DNA of 64,000 nucleotides, taken from assembly GCA_008973525.1 (NCBI GenBank), contig WACJ01000292.1, positions 124,001 to 188,000 of the forward strand. The letters are read 5' to 3'. Made by a program: the position numbers and the translations under genes. Each line of letters starts with the position of its first letter. Within the stretch, counting starts at the first letter, position 1. Below the pieces are notes generated by a model. It was not told where the DNA came from. It did no database searches and saw only the letters and a list, made by a program, of their open reading frames with translations. Source of the stretch: Stenopsyche tienmushanensis (lineage: Eukaryota > Arthropoda > Insecta > Trichoptera > Stenopsychidae). Below, one piece after another: positions 33,930 through 44,470 of this stretch.

Positions 33930-34516
33930 TCAAATTTTTCAGCCAAATTTCTAATCAGTGTTCCTTAAATATCGCTTGACATGTCGTGAATAAGTCTTTT
34001 AACAGTATCGGCAGACAACGAAACTTTATTTACTTCCTTAACATCATTGGGCTCAAGCATAAGTCGAAAAACTTCCTTGCATACTGGTTTAATAAGTGTT
34101 TCGCCGATAGTATGTGATTTTTTCTGACGTGCAGTTAATTTTGCAACATGGTAGCTAGCTTCTAAGGCCTTTTCAGAAACCGTAAAGGCCGAATTCATAA
34201 ATTGTTTCTGTTTTTAATTTGGTTCTAAACGCCTTTGAAAATATTGTTTATCCTTTTTGACGCAATTCAAACTGGGATGGTTTGAATTTAGATGGCGATT
34301 TAATTTATTGGGTGCCATTGCTTCGTTTGATAGCTGTTCGCTGCAAATAATGCATTGTGGCTTTGGAGCTGTTTCATCACCACATCACGAGAATCCATAT
34401 CGAATGTAGTCTTCGTTGTGCTTTAATTTCACAGTCTTCTTTGGCATTTTTGCAATGCTTGTGCTGGGTTCTTCTGTATGTAAATACGAATCTTTTCCAC
34501 GTAAAATTGTATCCAT
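33930..34516 (-). pseudogene. hAT transposase N-terminal fragment (ZBED/SCAND3-like)
   Basis: Starts near 34516 (MDTILRGKDSYLHTEEPSTS) and continues KLKHNEDYIRYGFS. Then comes a BED-type zinc finger, CIICSEQLSNEAMAPNKLNR with HLNSNHPSL. After a stop it resumes EKALEASYHVAKLTARQKKS, HTIGETLIKPVCKEV and KVSLSADTVKRLIHDMSSDI. The order matches the DNA-binding and early catalytic regions of the hAT lineage that gave rise to SCAND3/ZBED5 proteins. Stops and frame changes make it a pseudogene. Fragments at 41200-41650 and 58300-58640 cover later parts of similar enzymes. Confidence 0.85.
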
Positions 34517-34745
34517 TGTAACGTGGGCGAGAGCCCTCAGCTGAATACCGGGGCCCCAGTTATCTTCGTCATGCTTCTGTCGACCAGTCCCAGTTACCTT
34601 CGTTCGTAGAGCTTCTGACGACCCGCGGCTGCCGCGTCCCTCGTAACATCGGCGAGAAGGACTCCACAGGGTGGTGGTGTTGGATTTCAAAGACGATTTT
34701 TTCTCCACAGTATGCTTACTTGTTCCACTTTGGACAGTTAGTTAT
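34517..34745 (+). repeat. LTR 5' fragment (TGTAACG family)
   Basis: Starts exactly TGTAACGTGGGCG and follows the solo LTR through CGCGGCTGCCGCGTC. It abuts the start of the hAT reading frame at 34516. The far end is lost. Confidence 0.7.
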
Positions 34746-35053
34746 TCCATACTTAAAGAAGTGTAAAATTAAATATTAATCACATGAAGAACGCATAACT
34801 ATACAAAATTCATTAACACAACTAATAGTAATGAATGGTAACTACTGCCGCAAGACGAGTGAATGTGACGTAGCACGGTAACACGACTAAAGTAGGCTGA
34901 TCGGTTGGTAATTTGTGGGATCGTTACTATCCTTGCCTAGTTTTAGCAAAGGCATTACTGTTTTTGGAAAAGAAAATGACTGGGAAATACCTCATATTTA
35001 GGCACGCATAAAATATTTTAGTTATACGAATGGCAGATTTTTTTATTATCGTA
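34746..35053. other. noncoding DNA
   Basis: Nothing recognised. Base 35053 is the host T expected next to a Helitron CTAG end (on the minus strand). Confidence 0.45.
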
Positions 35054-35670
35054 CTAGCTGGTACCCGGCGCGTTGCTGCCACAGAAGAAATAGTTCTAAA
35101 AATACCATTTGAAATTTGAAAGAGTTATCTTGTTTAATTAGCAATGATATAAATAATGACATTATTTCCGACAATTAATACATTTATTGATATTGAATGA
35201 TATATAAAGAAAAAAATATTAAAAGCATACATTTTGCTTACTTAATTGTTCTGCTAAGTGCTTTAGGGTAGAGAATAGTTTTGGCTTTTCCGTCTTTAAC
35301 AAATACAAATAAATTTTTCGGCTGTCCAACGTGGATTTTCTAGATTCTTCCGCACACTTGAAGTGCCTTGTTGATGGTCATTGAGAATGCAAGTCCAACG
35401 GGGAGCTGCAGTCGTCTCTTATCAAATTGCACGTCGGTGGGAATGAGCACATCTTCTCCTTTCGACTTTCCATTAAGAATATATAGTTGTCTCGATGATG
35501 TTCGGCATCAGTTTCTTCATAGTGAGTCTTGTTCCAATTTGTAAGGTGGCATATCAGGAAGATCCGACGAATTTAAAAACTCGATTGGATAGTTAATAAC
35601 TTGGTCTGGATTCATGGCGCTATCAATCAATTTGTAAGTAACAGAATCGCTTGCAATTTGTTATTGTATT
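35054..35670 (-). mobile_element. Helitron 3' end with helicase C-terminal remnant
   Basis: The minus strand reads SVTYKLIDSAMNPDQVINYP, IEFLNSSDLPDMPPYKL and, after deletions, DVLIPTDVQFDKRRLQLPVG, LAFSMTINKALQVCGRI and VGQPKNLFVFVKDGKAK. This is the C-terminal part of PIF1-type Helitron helicases (the TINKSQGQT motif has lost its SQGQ). About 180 bp downstream the strand ends CGCCGGGTACCAGCTAG followed by T, the Helitron CTRR terminus at an A-T target. The fragment at 27300-27801 covers an earlier part of a similar protein. Confidence 0.8.
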
Positions 35671-35712
35671 GTGTGGTATCTAGAGTCTAGATGAAGATGG
35701 AGAAAATACTTC

Positions 35713-36217
35713 GTATGGTAACACGTACCTCTTTTATACTCGGCTTAAGGCCCGATCTGATTGTTTCTTGTGTAAGAATATTTGATCGAACCGGGATCGG
35801 AGCGAGATCGAACCGTTAACGGCACCATAGTGTGGATCCGGCCTAATGCTCCCCTTCTCATGCAGCATTCTTTCTGGAAGACGATTTCATTGCCCAATTG
35901 ATATGAAATTCAAGCTAATTACGATGTGAACTCTGCTCTTATCACCTGAAGGAATGTTTACAGAGCGTTTGATCATTTGCCTTGCTTTCAAAATACGTCG
36001 TTACTTTGATTGGAAACTGTCCTTATCGTCACTTGGGAATGTTAATCATATTTCCAGAAAGTTCGATGTTTTGCATTGTTTTGTAAACACGTCATTATTA
36101 CGGTTACTAAGCTAAATGAATTGCCGAATTGGAATGGAACCATGATAACGTTTTGGAGTGATTCATTTAGCCGAGTATCATTACTTCTTTGCGAAATCCT
36201 TCTCATAAACACCTTGC
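35713..36217 (+). repeat. LTR 3' fragment with inserted MITE
   Basis: ACCTCTTTTATACTCGGCTT, TGCTCCCCTTCTC, TTTCTGGAAG and CTTGCACGGCA follow the solo LTR from its mid-point toward its end. It is interrupted by the MITE at 35749-35843 and truncated at 36217 by a hAT end. Confidence 0.75.
35749..35843. mobile_element. Harbinger-like MITE, short copy in an LTR
   Basis: 95 bp from GGCCCGATC to GGATCCGGCC, flanked by TAA duplications (35746-35748 and 35844-35846). The empty site is visible in other copies of the LTR (CGGCTTAATACTCCCC at 45943; CGGTTTAATGATCCCC at 32022), confirming the 3-bp duplication. Confidence 0.85.
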
Positions 36218-36221
36218 ACGG

Positions 36222-36336
36222 CATCATTACGAATACTATTCGGATATTTCCCCAAATATTCGAATATGGAATAGTTTCAAAATGCCTGAATATATCCGGA
36301 TATCGAATATCCGAATATCCGGATTGGAATCCCTAA
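36222..36336. mobile_element. hAT-type terminus (TAGGGATTCCAATCC family), copy 1
   Basis: ATTACGAATACTATTCGGAT leads through alternating ATATTCGAATAT and ATCCGGATAT palindromes to GGATTGGAATCCCTA. The same 115 bp recurs at 37815-37919. The terminus resembles but is not the CCCGGGATTGG family. Confidence 0.65.
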
Positions 36337-36504
36337 TCTGTGTCTCTTCAACGGTCGTTCAGATGATTCGGTGGGTTTCATGGTAGACGATGATGGAAGA
36401 GAATTGAAGGAAGTTTTGTGTATTGAAAATATATGTGTATGTAATCCTTTAGTCGATCCTCCACCAGTTTTTAACACCATTTTTTCATATAAAAATATGA
36501 AAAA

Positions 36505-36778
36505 CACATATTATATGTACTGTATATATGTATACATATATTAGACAGTTACTACTCCTATGCGTCGCTTAAGTTCGCCAATTAGTAATTACGCCACTGT
36601 TTCCAAGCGTCTAGATTTCGTCGGGAATATCTCGATTTAGTAGCCTTCATCGTGTTGGTGAGGTGTACGATTTCTGTAAGATAAAAATTTCAATCCCGGG
36701 ATTTTCGGGATTATGTTTTCTAATCCCGGGATTCTTAAGTACCTAAAACTGTCCGGGATCCCGGGATTGGATTCCCTA
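36505..36778 (+). mobile_element. hAT element (CCCGGGATTGG family), copy 3
   Basis: A 3'-terminal piece from the TTAGACAGTTACT region to CCCGGGATTGGATTCCCTA, with the best-preserved CCCGGGA subterminal repeats: three in about 70 bp. No transposase tail is included. Confidence 0.8.
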
Positions 36779-36811
36779 GTTGTGAGACACTAGTAGTGTG
36801 GATACAGCGAG

Positions 36812-36875
36812 ACTTGATCGGACCGAGACCGGAGCGAGATCGAACCGTCAACGGCACCATAGTGTGGATCGGGCC
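36812..36875. mobile_element. Harbinger-like MITE, truncated copy
   Basis: Right half only: CCGAGACCGGAGCGAGATCG to GGATCGGGCC, then TAA. Confidence 0.7.
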
Positions 36876-37020
36876 TAACAATTCATACACTGTTCAAGAG
36901 GTGTTACCTTATTATTGCAATATCACCACTTTTTATGGTATTGTATTTGTTTTGTTGTGTGCATCTTATAATCATGTAAGAAAAAGAAAGAAAATAATTT
37001 TCAGGCACGGATAATTCGCA

Positions 37021-37500
37021 AAACGGATAATCATTTATTCAAACTTTAAAAAATCATATTTTAAAAATAAGATAGCATTGAATGTTTCATATTTTAAATT
37101 TGTTTTTAATTTAGTTTTAATTTGCCTTGCTGTTGAAAATACTCGTTCAGAAGCTGTTGGCGTTGGTTTTATTGTTAAAAGTGTATTAAACAATACGTAC
37201 AACTTTTCTGTCCTTTTATATTGATACAATTAGTTGCAATATTTTTTCAGATTATTTGTTCGTTTTCGCAAGAGACACAATGAAATTCAAAAGTTGAAAG
37301 AGAAAGAGGTGTAATTTTCACACGATTCCTGTGTGTTATTTAAACATTAGATAATAAATTTGGATGAGTTCTCCCAATAATACTCTATGCCAAATAAATT
37401 GCCTTATATTTGGTTGAGTATCGAAAATATTCATTAGAACCGGGAACATTTCCACTTTGTAAATATATCAAGTGTTTTTATATTTTTATATCGGCGTTCG
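37021..37500 (-). pseudogene. hAT transposase tail (ASERVFSTA lineage), copy 1
   Basis: 37035-37229 reads TIKPTPTASERVFSTARQIK followed by TKLKTNLKYETFNAILFLKY, the dimerisation segment of yet another hAT lineage. About 270 bp of flank (to the TTTTATATCGGCG phrase) is shared with 42123-42475. The catalytic part is absent; 37501-37814 may be more of this element but is unreadable. Confidence 0.75.
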
Positions 37501-37814
37501 TTCATTCTCTTTTTTACTGCATTCATCACGTAACAAACTTCTAAATTTTTCGAACTTATGAATTTATAAACTCTCAGCCGATATTAATGTTGCATTATTA
37601 TTACTTAGTACATTAATAGCAATTTCCATTGGCGGCAGAAGATGTAAATTTTTTCAAATCATTGTTTCGTTTTCAGAAACAATATCCATATTTATATCCA
37701 CCAATGTTTTTTTAACAGGATTAAATACTATCACTGAGTAATGGTTTCGTCCAGGTAGTGAATTCCCCAGAATTCGAGTGATCTTTCGTCGATTTTGTAA
37801 AATATTCCTTAAAA

Positions 37815-37919
37815 AATAATTACGAATACTATTCGGATATTTCCCCAAATATTCGAATATGTAATAGTTGAAAATGGACTGAATATATCCGGATGTCGGA
37901 TATCCGAATTGGAATCCCT
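37815..37919. mobile_element. hAT-type terminus (TAGGGATTCCAATCC family), copy 2
   Basis: Same block as 36222-36336, ending CCGAATTGGAATCCCTA. It follows the ASERVFSTA-type tail, so it may be that element's own end; this is inference. Confidence 0.6.
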
Positions 37920-38199
37920 AGTCCTTTTAATAAATTCAGGATCTTTGAGATTTTTTATAAGTCTTGAAAAAAAATTTAGGTTATGCTATAAATTGAACCA
38001 TAACTATGAAGACAATAGTTTATTTGAATCTAGGTTTCGAGTATTACACCATTTTGCATGATTTATAGGATTTGCAATTAATTTTATCGTTTTATTGTTA
38101 AGACATCAACAAATGCTTCTAAAAAAACGTACTTTAGATTTGTGAATCAAAAAATTATTTGTCCGTTTATTTGCAATGAATGTCATTTTTTTTGACATT
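37920..38199. other. noncoding DNA
   Basis: AT-rich, no feature recognised. Confidence 0.4.
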
Positions 38200-38890
38200 T
38201 TGTGCTTGTTATTTGTATTCATATATTAACGCTTTTGTGGTCACTTCAAAATTGGAAAATTGCTGCTTGCTGTCTGATAGTCCATATTTTTTGACATTTC
38301 AAGACCCTGGGTTTTTTTTATTTTTGAGCTTAGTGACGATTTTAGATTTTCGTAGAATATTCCTTCCGCACATTTGGTGTTAAGACTATCGCAAAACTTT
38401 TTGAATGCGGTGTATGCGCGGGGACTATCCACTAGGTCTGCGTGTCCAACAGGTCCTGAAGTGGAACCTCTGACACGACGCAGGAGAATTTCCCGATCGG
38501 CCTCGATGCCCGGACATGACCATAGAACGTGATTCGTTGTCATGTTCGTATATGTGCAAGGACACTTCGAGAGACTGCCTATATCGAACCGAAGGAGAGA
38601 TGTCCTGAATCGTCCGTGTCCCGTGAGGAACTGGGAAGTTAAATAATATGGAACTACCAAACTCTGTCTGTCTGTGTTTAATGTATTGGTGATGGTTCAA
38701 CCAGGAATAGTCTAGTTTGTGAACCCAGCCGCCAGCTCCGGGGTCTTCCCCCTTACACGGTCCTGCTCCTGATGATACCGCAGTCCCAGCCCGAGATGCG
38801 AGTGATTTTGGCGAAGACCAAATTGGCCTTCCAAAGTTGCACTATTGATTTGCTCTACAAACCTGCCCTTCTCACCCAGAGTAACCGAAT
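38200..38890 (-). pseudogene. R1-like LINE, ORF2 C-terminus and 3' region
   Basis: The minus strand reads YYLTSQFLTGHGRFRTSLLR, CPCTYTNMTTNHVLWSCPG and EADREILLRRVRG. This is the LTGHG region plus the CxC-x8-H-x4-C zinc knuckle that closes R1-clade ORF2 proteins. The frame 38241-38660 runs on to a stop inside repeat sequence. The following 3' untranslated sequence is a shortened form of that at 38930-39503. Related copies: 11915-12035, 40487-40620 and 43640-43880. Confidence 0.8.
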
Positions 38891-38929
38891 ATTTTTAATT
38901 TTTGTTATTCGTATTCGTATCTTAACGCT

Positions 38930-39503
38930 TTCGCGGTCACTTCAAAATTTGTAATGGTGTCCATTGTCCTCCGTTCATCGGTTTGGAAATAACTGCTCTC
39001 TGTCTGGTAGTCGATATTTTTTGACAATGAATGCCATTTTTTGACATTTCAAGATCCTGGGTTTTTTTTTTTAATTTTCGAGCTTAGTGACGATTTTCGA
39101 AATTAAAATCGGTGTTATGAGTAATAAAGTAGTTTTGCTATTGAAAATGACCGTGGAAAGCCTATGGTTTGGATGAAATGTGCCTTAAATTATCGTCAGT
39201 TTCAAATGGTTTGTCTTTATCAATTGAAACTGTTTGGTATTTTTGAGCATTTTTATGCAATGCCTTGTAGAATTCGATACTTCAGGAATAATTTCAGATG
39301 TCGAAGTTCTTGATAATTCACGGAAAAATGGCTAAGCCTCCTGTAATTAGTGTCAGTTGAACGAAAATCTAATTTGATACCAAATTTTGTTTTTTGTGGG
39401 CTCGTTAGCATTCATTTTAGTATGTGTGTTTGTTTGTATTGAAGAAGTAGACTATGGAATTATTCTTCGTAGAATCCTCCTTCCGCACATTTGGTGTCAA
39501 AAC
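38930..39503 (-). repeat. R1-like LINE 3' untranslated region, copy 2
   Basis: Extends from the shared edge GTATCTTAACGCTTTCGCGG to TCCGCACATTTGGTGTCAAA, matching 42490-42750 plus 43350-43660. It preserves the uninterrupted TTAA at 39184-39187 that is occupied by a MITE in the other copy. The 3' edge repeats GTATTCGTATC-like units, consistent with a short LINE tail. It is cut by hAT copy 4. Confidence 0.75.
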
Positions 39504-40478
39504 TAGGGAATCCAATCCCGAGTCAAAATTTCGATCCCGGGATTTCGAGATTTCATTAGACAATCCCGGGATTGGTATTTTCAATATTTTAAGAAATTAC
39601 ATTGATAAATTTGATCAAAAATTAATAAAAAGTCCATTTGTTTAATATAAAAAATCACTTGAAGGCCAAAGAATTTTATTTATTTAAGAAAAGATAAAAA
39701 TAAAATTCAAAAATGCATAAATAAAACACTAAAAAATTCAAATATTATTTTGAAAATATGCCCGAAGTAACATTAGAGCATCGAGTGTTTCGTCATTTAG
39801 TCTGGATCTAATTTTGGAAGCCAGGCAACTTGCTGCTGAAAATGCACGTTCAGCTTCCACACTCGTTGGAGGTATCGTCATCAGATATTTAAATGCTAGT
39901 TCGAGTTGATGACCGCGTGAGCCCCCATTTTCGTATAACACCATCAATGTGAGTGATAAAATTCCTTTCTGCTGAGACACTGATTAAAACTCGCAAAATT
40001 CCCGATTTCCCGACAAATTATTTATTTTCGTCGCTGCAGATGAATACTTGTATATTATTATATAATATATCACTTTAATGTGATTCGTAATTATATTTCG
40101 GAGGAATACAAAAATTCTGAACCCCGTATCTATTATATTTTCTATCGACACTCCCATTATTCGTCGAAGTGTAGTAAATACATCACCGTTGGGGAAGTTA
40201 AATACATGTAATAATTTGAAAAATATGCATGTACACTATATATGTATATACATAGATTAGACAGTCACTGCCCCTAGACGTCGCCTAAGCTCGCCAATTA
40301 ATAGTTACGCCACTGTTTCCAAGCGTCCAGATTTCGTCGGGAATGTCTCGATTTAGTAGCCTTCATCGTGTAGGTGAGGTGTAACGATTTCTGTTAGATA
40401 GAAATTTCAATCCCGAAATTTTCGGGATTACGTTTTCTAATTCCGGGATTCTTAAGTACCTAAAACTGTCCGGGATCC
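39504..40478 (-). mobile_element. hAT element (CCCGGGATTGG family), copy 4
   Basis: Starts TAGGGAATCCAATCCCGAG and ends near GTCCGGGATCCGGGG; the longest copy at about 975 bp. The right terminus lacks the final bases. It sits within R1-like LINE sequence, which resumes at about 40487 with a gap, so sequence was lost on that side. Confidence 0.85.
39738..39980 (-). pseudogene. hAT transposase C-terminal fragment
   Basis: 80 open codons: LAFKYLMTIPPTSVEAERAF, SAASCLASKIRSRLNDETLD and ALMLLRAYFQNNI. This is the most intact of the four tails, probably closest to the parental sequence. No catalytic domain. Confidence 0.85.
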
Positions 40479-40486
40479 GGGGAAGC

Positions 40487-40620
40487 GCGGAGACCAGTAA
40501 CTAGGTCTGCGTGTCCAACAGGTCCTGAAGTAGAACCTTTGACACAACGCAGAAGAATTTCCGTATTCCGTGAGGAACTCGGGCAGGAATAGTCTTACTA
40601 GTGCGATATTTGTTTCTCCA
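40487..40620 (-). pseudogene. R1-like LINE C-terminal shred
   Basis: CTAGGTCTGCGTGTCCAACA, GGTCCTGAAGTAGAACC and CCGTGAGGAACTCGG match 38430-38640 with an internal deletion. Confidence 0.6.
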
Positions 40621-41199
40621 CTCTTTCTCTTAGCTTTTGCAAATCGAACTATTTGGAGATATTCTGGGGTCGATTCGAATTCAACATGAAAAGGAGATGA
40701 ATATATTTCAAAAATTTTGTTGTGTTTATCTTACTCTAAATTACCGAATCGGTTTTTAAAAGCAGCTGTAAGTTTTTTTAAATTCTTTTAAATCTTCGAT
40801 GTAATTGTTACATTTTGATTTTTTAAATTCTTTCAACAATTATAAAATAAATATATATTCAAAGTGTTATGAATCTCGCGTGCCGAAAAATGTGGCTGTG
40901 TATTGTGTTTGGCAATGTATTGTGTTTTTCACTTTTTGTGAATCACCTGTGCACTTTACTTCAAAATAGGTTCATTCATAAAAAAATATTGTCAATTTAT
41001 TTTATCGATTCCTGATCACAGATGGTGTGGAATCTTCATATATACCTTCCGGTATGGATTAAAATTATGGCGTTCTGTAAAATGTATGCTATAGAAAGGC
41101 TGCAAACGCTATAGGAGAAAACTATGAGAAAGGTCAACTGTATTCGAATTTACGAATATTGAAAATAGGACAAGTATATTCGAATATCAATCCCCATTT
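40621..41199. other. noncoding DNA
   Basis: AT-rich. The phrase TATTCGAATATCAATCCCC near 41170 resembles the TAGGGATTCCAATCC-family terminus. Confidence 0.4.
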
Positions 41200-41650
41200 T
41201 TTTATTAAACAAGTTACGTGCCGAGGAATCATTTTATAAATCTAAGAATTCATTTTGTAATTCATCGGGAATGCTGGCTAAATCAAGGGAAGCAGAGAAT
41301 GGACTTCGTGTCAATATCGTTTCTTGTTCTCTCAGCTCAGTGAAGTAACGTTGAAGTTCATTTTCAAAGGATTCGAGATGCTCAGTAATCTTTTTCAAAT
41401 TTTCATCTATTTCACCTTCATTCATCTAGCACACTGTAGTGCAGCTGAGTTTATCAAACATGGCAGTGTTCCCAAGATTTATTTTTCTTCGCCAGTTTTG
41501 CAGCTTGGATAAAAATGCCCTGAGATTGTCGTTAAATGTGATAATATTCGTTTCTTTTCCCTGAAGTTTCAGGCTAAGCCTATTTTGTTAATCTAATATA
41601 TCTGCTAGATATGCTAATCTTTTCAACCAAGCTTTGTCATTAAAGTAAAT
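41200..41650 (-). pseudogene. hAT transposase fragment (ZBED/SCAND3-like), central part
   Basis: Minus-strand reading: WLKRLAYLADILD, stop, NRLSLKLQGKETNIITFNDN, LRAFLSKLQNWRRKI. Then 41234-41425 gives LESFENELQRYFTELREQ and SFSASLDLASIPDELQNEFL, with small differences. This matches the LAYLADIF...LQG...KI region and the following segment of the SCAND3/ZBED5-type hAT lineage. One stop and one frame change are seen. Confidence 0.8.
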
Positions 41651-41728
41651 ACAATACAATATATATTCAATAACAAATAGATATTCTATAAAAACATAAA
41701 ATAAAAAGTGAAGTGCTTACGGAAGTGC

Positions 41729-42112
41729 TTAATTTTCGTCACTGATCTTCGCTTTTTTCGTCACGCTTTGCTCATTTTCACCTGTAGATCGTTTAAAAAA
41801 ACTGCTCAAGGAGGTTTGCTTCTTCCTCTCCTTCAGGATATTGCGAAAATGAGTTAGGCGAGTTTCGTTGAACAACTCCGATGCACGACCAGTTGCAACT
41901 TTTTCGGGGTGAATTTTATCCACGATCTCTACAACTTTCTCCCACATTCCCAAGATCTCTTTTTCCTCTCCTCCATCTCTGGCTCCTCGGGTAGTGTGCG
42001 ATTCCTCGCATCTCAAATCTTGCTCTCATATCAAAGCAAAATATCGCTCGCTCGGCAGCTCGTATCTCAAAACACTAATATTAGGACACTCGTATGTCGA
42101 GGTAACACTTTA
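41729..42112 (-). mobile_element. pogo/Tigger-like fragment
   Basis: The minus strand starts at a terminus-like AGTGTTACCTCGACATACGA. It then carries a 95-codon frame containing KVVEIVDKIHPEKVATGRAS and LTHFRNILKERKKQTSLSSF. That looks like a pogo/Tigger-type transposase tail joined directly to the terminus after deletion of the body. The superfamily call rests mainly on the terminus and is tentative. Confidence 0.5.
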
Positions 42113-42122
42113 TTAATAATTT

Positions 42123-42475
42123 TTTCTATGGTTTAAAAATAAGATAGCATTGAATGTTTCATATTTTAAATTTGTTCTTAATTAAGTTTTAATTTGCCTT
42201 GCCGTTGATCTGTTGATGTTGGTTTTATTGTTAAAATTGAATTTTGCATTTCAAGATGCAATTCAAAAGTTGAAAGAGAAAGTGTTGTCATTTCTATACG
42301 ATTCCTGCGAGTTGTTTAAAAATTGGATAATAAATTTGGATGATTTCTTTCAATAATACTATATGTTCGATAAATAGCCTTATATTTGGTATCGAAAATG
42401 TTCATTATAACCGGGAACATTTCCACTTTGTAAATATATCAAGAGTGTTTTTATATTTTTATATCGGCGTACCGC
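42123..42475 (-). pseudogene. hAT transposase tail (ASERVFSTA lineage), copy 2
   Basis: Shares AAAATAAGATAGCATTGAAT and the downstream CCGGGAACATTTCCACTTTG phrase with 37021-37500, but the SERVFSTA codons are deleted. Confidence 0.7.
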
Positions 42476-42489
42476 GAAAGAGTTAAGAG

Positions 42490-43640
42490 AATTTGTATCT
42501 TAACGCTTTCCGTTTGCCGACTTTTGAGCCCCCGTTCCTCGGTTTGGAAATAACTACTCTCTGTCTGGTAGTCTATATTTTTTTGACAATGAATGCCATT
42601 TTTTTTTGACATTTCAAGACCCTGGGTTTTTTTAATTTTTGAACTTGGTGACGATTTTCGAAATTAAAATCGGTGTTATGAGTGTAGTCAAGTCGTTTTG
42701 CCATTGATAAAGATCGTGGAAAGTCTGTGGTTTGGATGAAATGTGCCTTAATCCTTTCTGGTCCCCAAATTTTTTTTTACCAGGTCCACAATAGATTTTT
42801 AGAATTTTAGGAGAAACTATTAATTTCATTTTTTTTAACGACCGCATGTTTTTTTAAAGAATTTTGGCGATTTTGCAGAAAGAAAGCAAAAAAAACTGCC
42901 ATTTCACAAAATTCACTATATTTCGTAAACCACTTGAGGTATTTTAGTAACCCAATAATTTTTCAATAGAATGGAACGTATGACGTAGGCTCATAAAAGA
43001 GTCCACGGACAGCAACCAGAGTTTTTCAAAGACTCAAATACGAGGAAATTTTTCTATTAGAGCACACTGCACAGTCTTTGTGTTTCCCTTGTGGATTGGT
43101 AAAAACAATACTTTCATATACCTTCCAAGTTGAAAGTTAACATTCCAATGAGCAAGAAAATCATTTATCTCATGGTCAACATACTCTTCTAATAGATACA
43201 AGTGAAAAAAAAAAATGTTGCGTTGCATTTTAATTCAATAATACTAACGATGAAAAAATATGTCGAATCACATTCGACACCCCCACGTGAGTCCCACGCG
43301 GTAGAAATCGATGTCGAATGAGATTCGACATAAGACCGGAAAGGGCTAATTATCGTCAGTTTCAAATGATTTGTCTTTATCAATTGAAACTATTTAGTAT
43401 TTTTGAGGATTTTTTACAATGCCTTGTAGAATTCGATACTTCAGGGATAATTTTAGATATCGAAGCTCTTGATTCACGGTAAAAGTGGCTAAGCCTACTG
43501 TAATTAGTGCTAGTTGAATGAAAATCTAATTTGATCTCAAATTTTGGTTTTTGTGGGCTCGTTAGCATTCATTTGTGTAGTGTATTTGTTTGTATTGAAG
43601 AAGTGTAGACTATGGAATTATTCTTCGTAGAATCCTCCTT
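42490..43640 (-). repeat. R1-like LINE 3' untranslated region, copy 3
   Basis: Same sequence as 38930-39490, split by a 602-bp TTAA insertion at 42748-43349. It continues directly into the coding tail at 43640. Confidence 0.75.
42748..43349. mobile_element. piggyBac-type MITE at a TTAA site
   Basis: Left end TTAATCCTTTCTGGTC; right end GACCGGAAAGGGCTAA. They are inverted, with TTAA decayed to CTAA on the right. Comparison with the uninterrupted sequence at 39184-39187 shows the insertion exactly at TTAA. Near the right end GTCGAATCACATTCGAC and GTCGAATGAGATTCGAC form paired palindromic repeats. The open frame at 42632-42847 spans the left junction and is not a gene. Confidence 0.85.
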
Positions 43641-43880
43641 CCGCACATTTTGTGTCAAAACTATGGTAAAACTTTTCGAATGCGCCGTATGCGCAGGGAC
43701 CAGCCACTAGGTTTGCGTGTCCAACAGGTCCTGAAGTGGAACCTCTGATAAAACGCAGGAGAGTTTCCCTATTGGCCTCCATGCCCGGGCATGACCATAG
43801 AACGTGATTCGCTGTTATGTCCGTATATGTGCAAAAGGACGCTCCGAGAGACTGCCCATATCGAACTAAAGAAGAGAAGT
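43640..43880 (-). pseudogene. R1-like LINE ORF2 C-terminal fragment
   Basis: RYGQSLGASFCTYTDITANH, VLWSCPGMEANRETLLRFIR and GSTSGPVGHANL parallel the tail at 38200-38660, with a serine/phenylalanine change at the first zinc-knuckle cysteine (PCT to FCT). Upstream sequence past 43880 is unrelated. Confidence 0.75.
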
Positions 43881-44029
43881 TTTGAATCATTCCAATAAAA
43901 AAAATACAATCTTCAAAAGAAAAAGTCACAAAAAATAGTATAACAAAAAAAATCATTATGAAAATAAGAAAAGCAATTTCCACTACATAGATGAGGATTT
44001 TTTTGGGCTGGTCTGGCATCTCCATGAAG

Positions 44030-44470
44030 TGTTAGTGCGTTTATTATTTTTTGAGTACCACCTGCAGCGCAAATAACATTTTTCTTTTATAGTTTTTTGG
44101 AACAGGATTTTTTTCCAAAAAATGACTAGTATTGACTATTGTTGGAGCGGATGTGGTTATTATCAACTCTCTACCATCTGTTATATGGGCAATACCTAAT
44201 AAGGATTTTTTTAAAGTGTCCCTAAATTGCAGAAAACTTACTAAAACGCATTAGATACTGCCATATCCAATAGATAGAATATTATTTTTTTATACCACCA
44301 AATTGTTTTTCGGGGGCACGAATAATATGCTATGAGTTGGTCTGACTTATCAACACTACCCATAGATTTATTATATTACACAACTTCAATGGGGTTTATT
44401 TTTATGATTCCATATCTGTTAGTTTTTTCGATGAGCTGAGGGTGATGTTTGGATGTAGGCTTGTTCAGAC
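44030..44470 (-). pseudogene. piggyBac transposase C-terminal fragment
   Basis: Minus-strand reading: HHPQLIEKTNRYGIIKINPI, stop, YNKSMGSVDKSDQLIAYYSC and PRKTIWWYKKIIFYLLDMAV. After a frameshift it continues LQFRDTLKKSLLGIAHI and a CxxC remnant. It contains the third catalytic aspartate motif (MGSVDKSD, normally MGGVDxxD). It overlaps the sequence of the nested piggyBac at 25613-25720. Confidence 0.8.
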
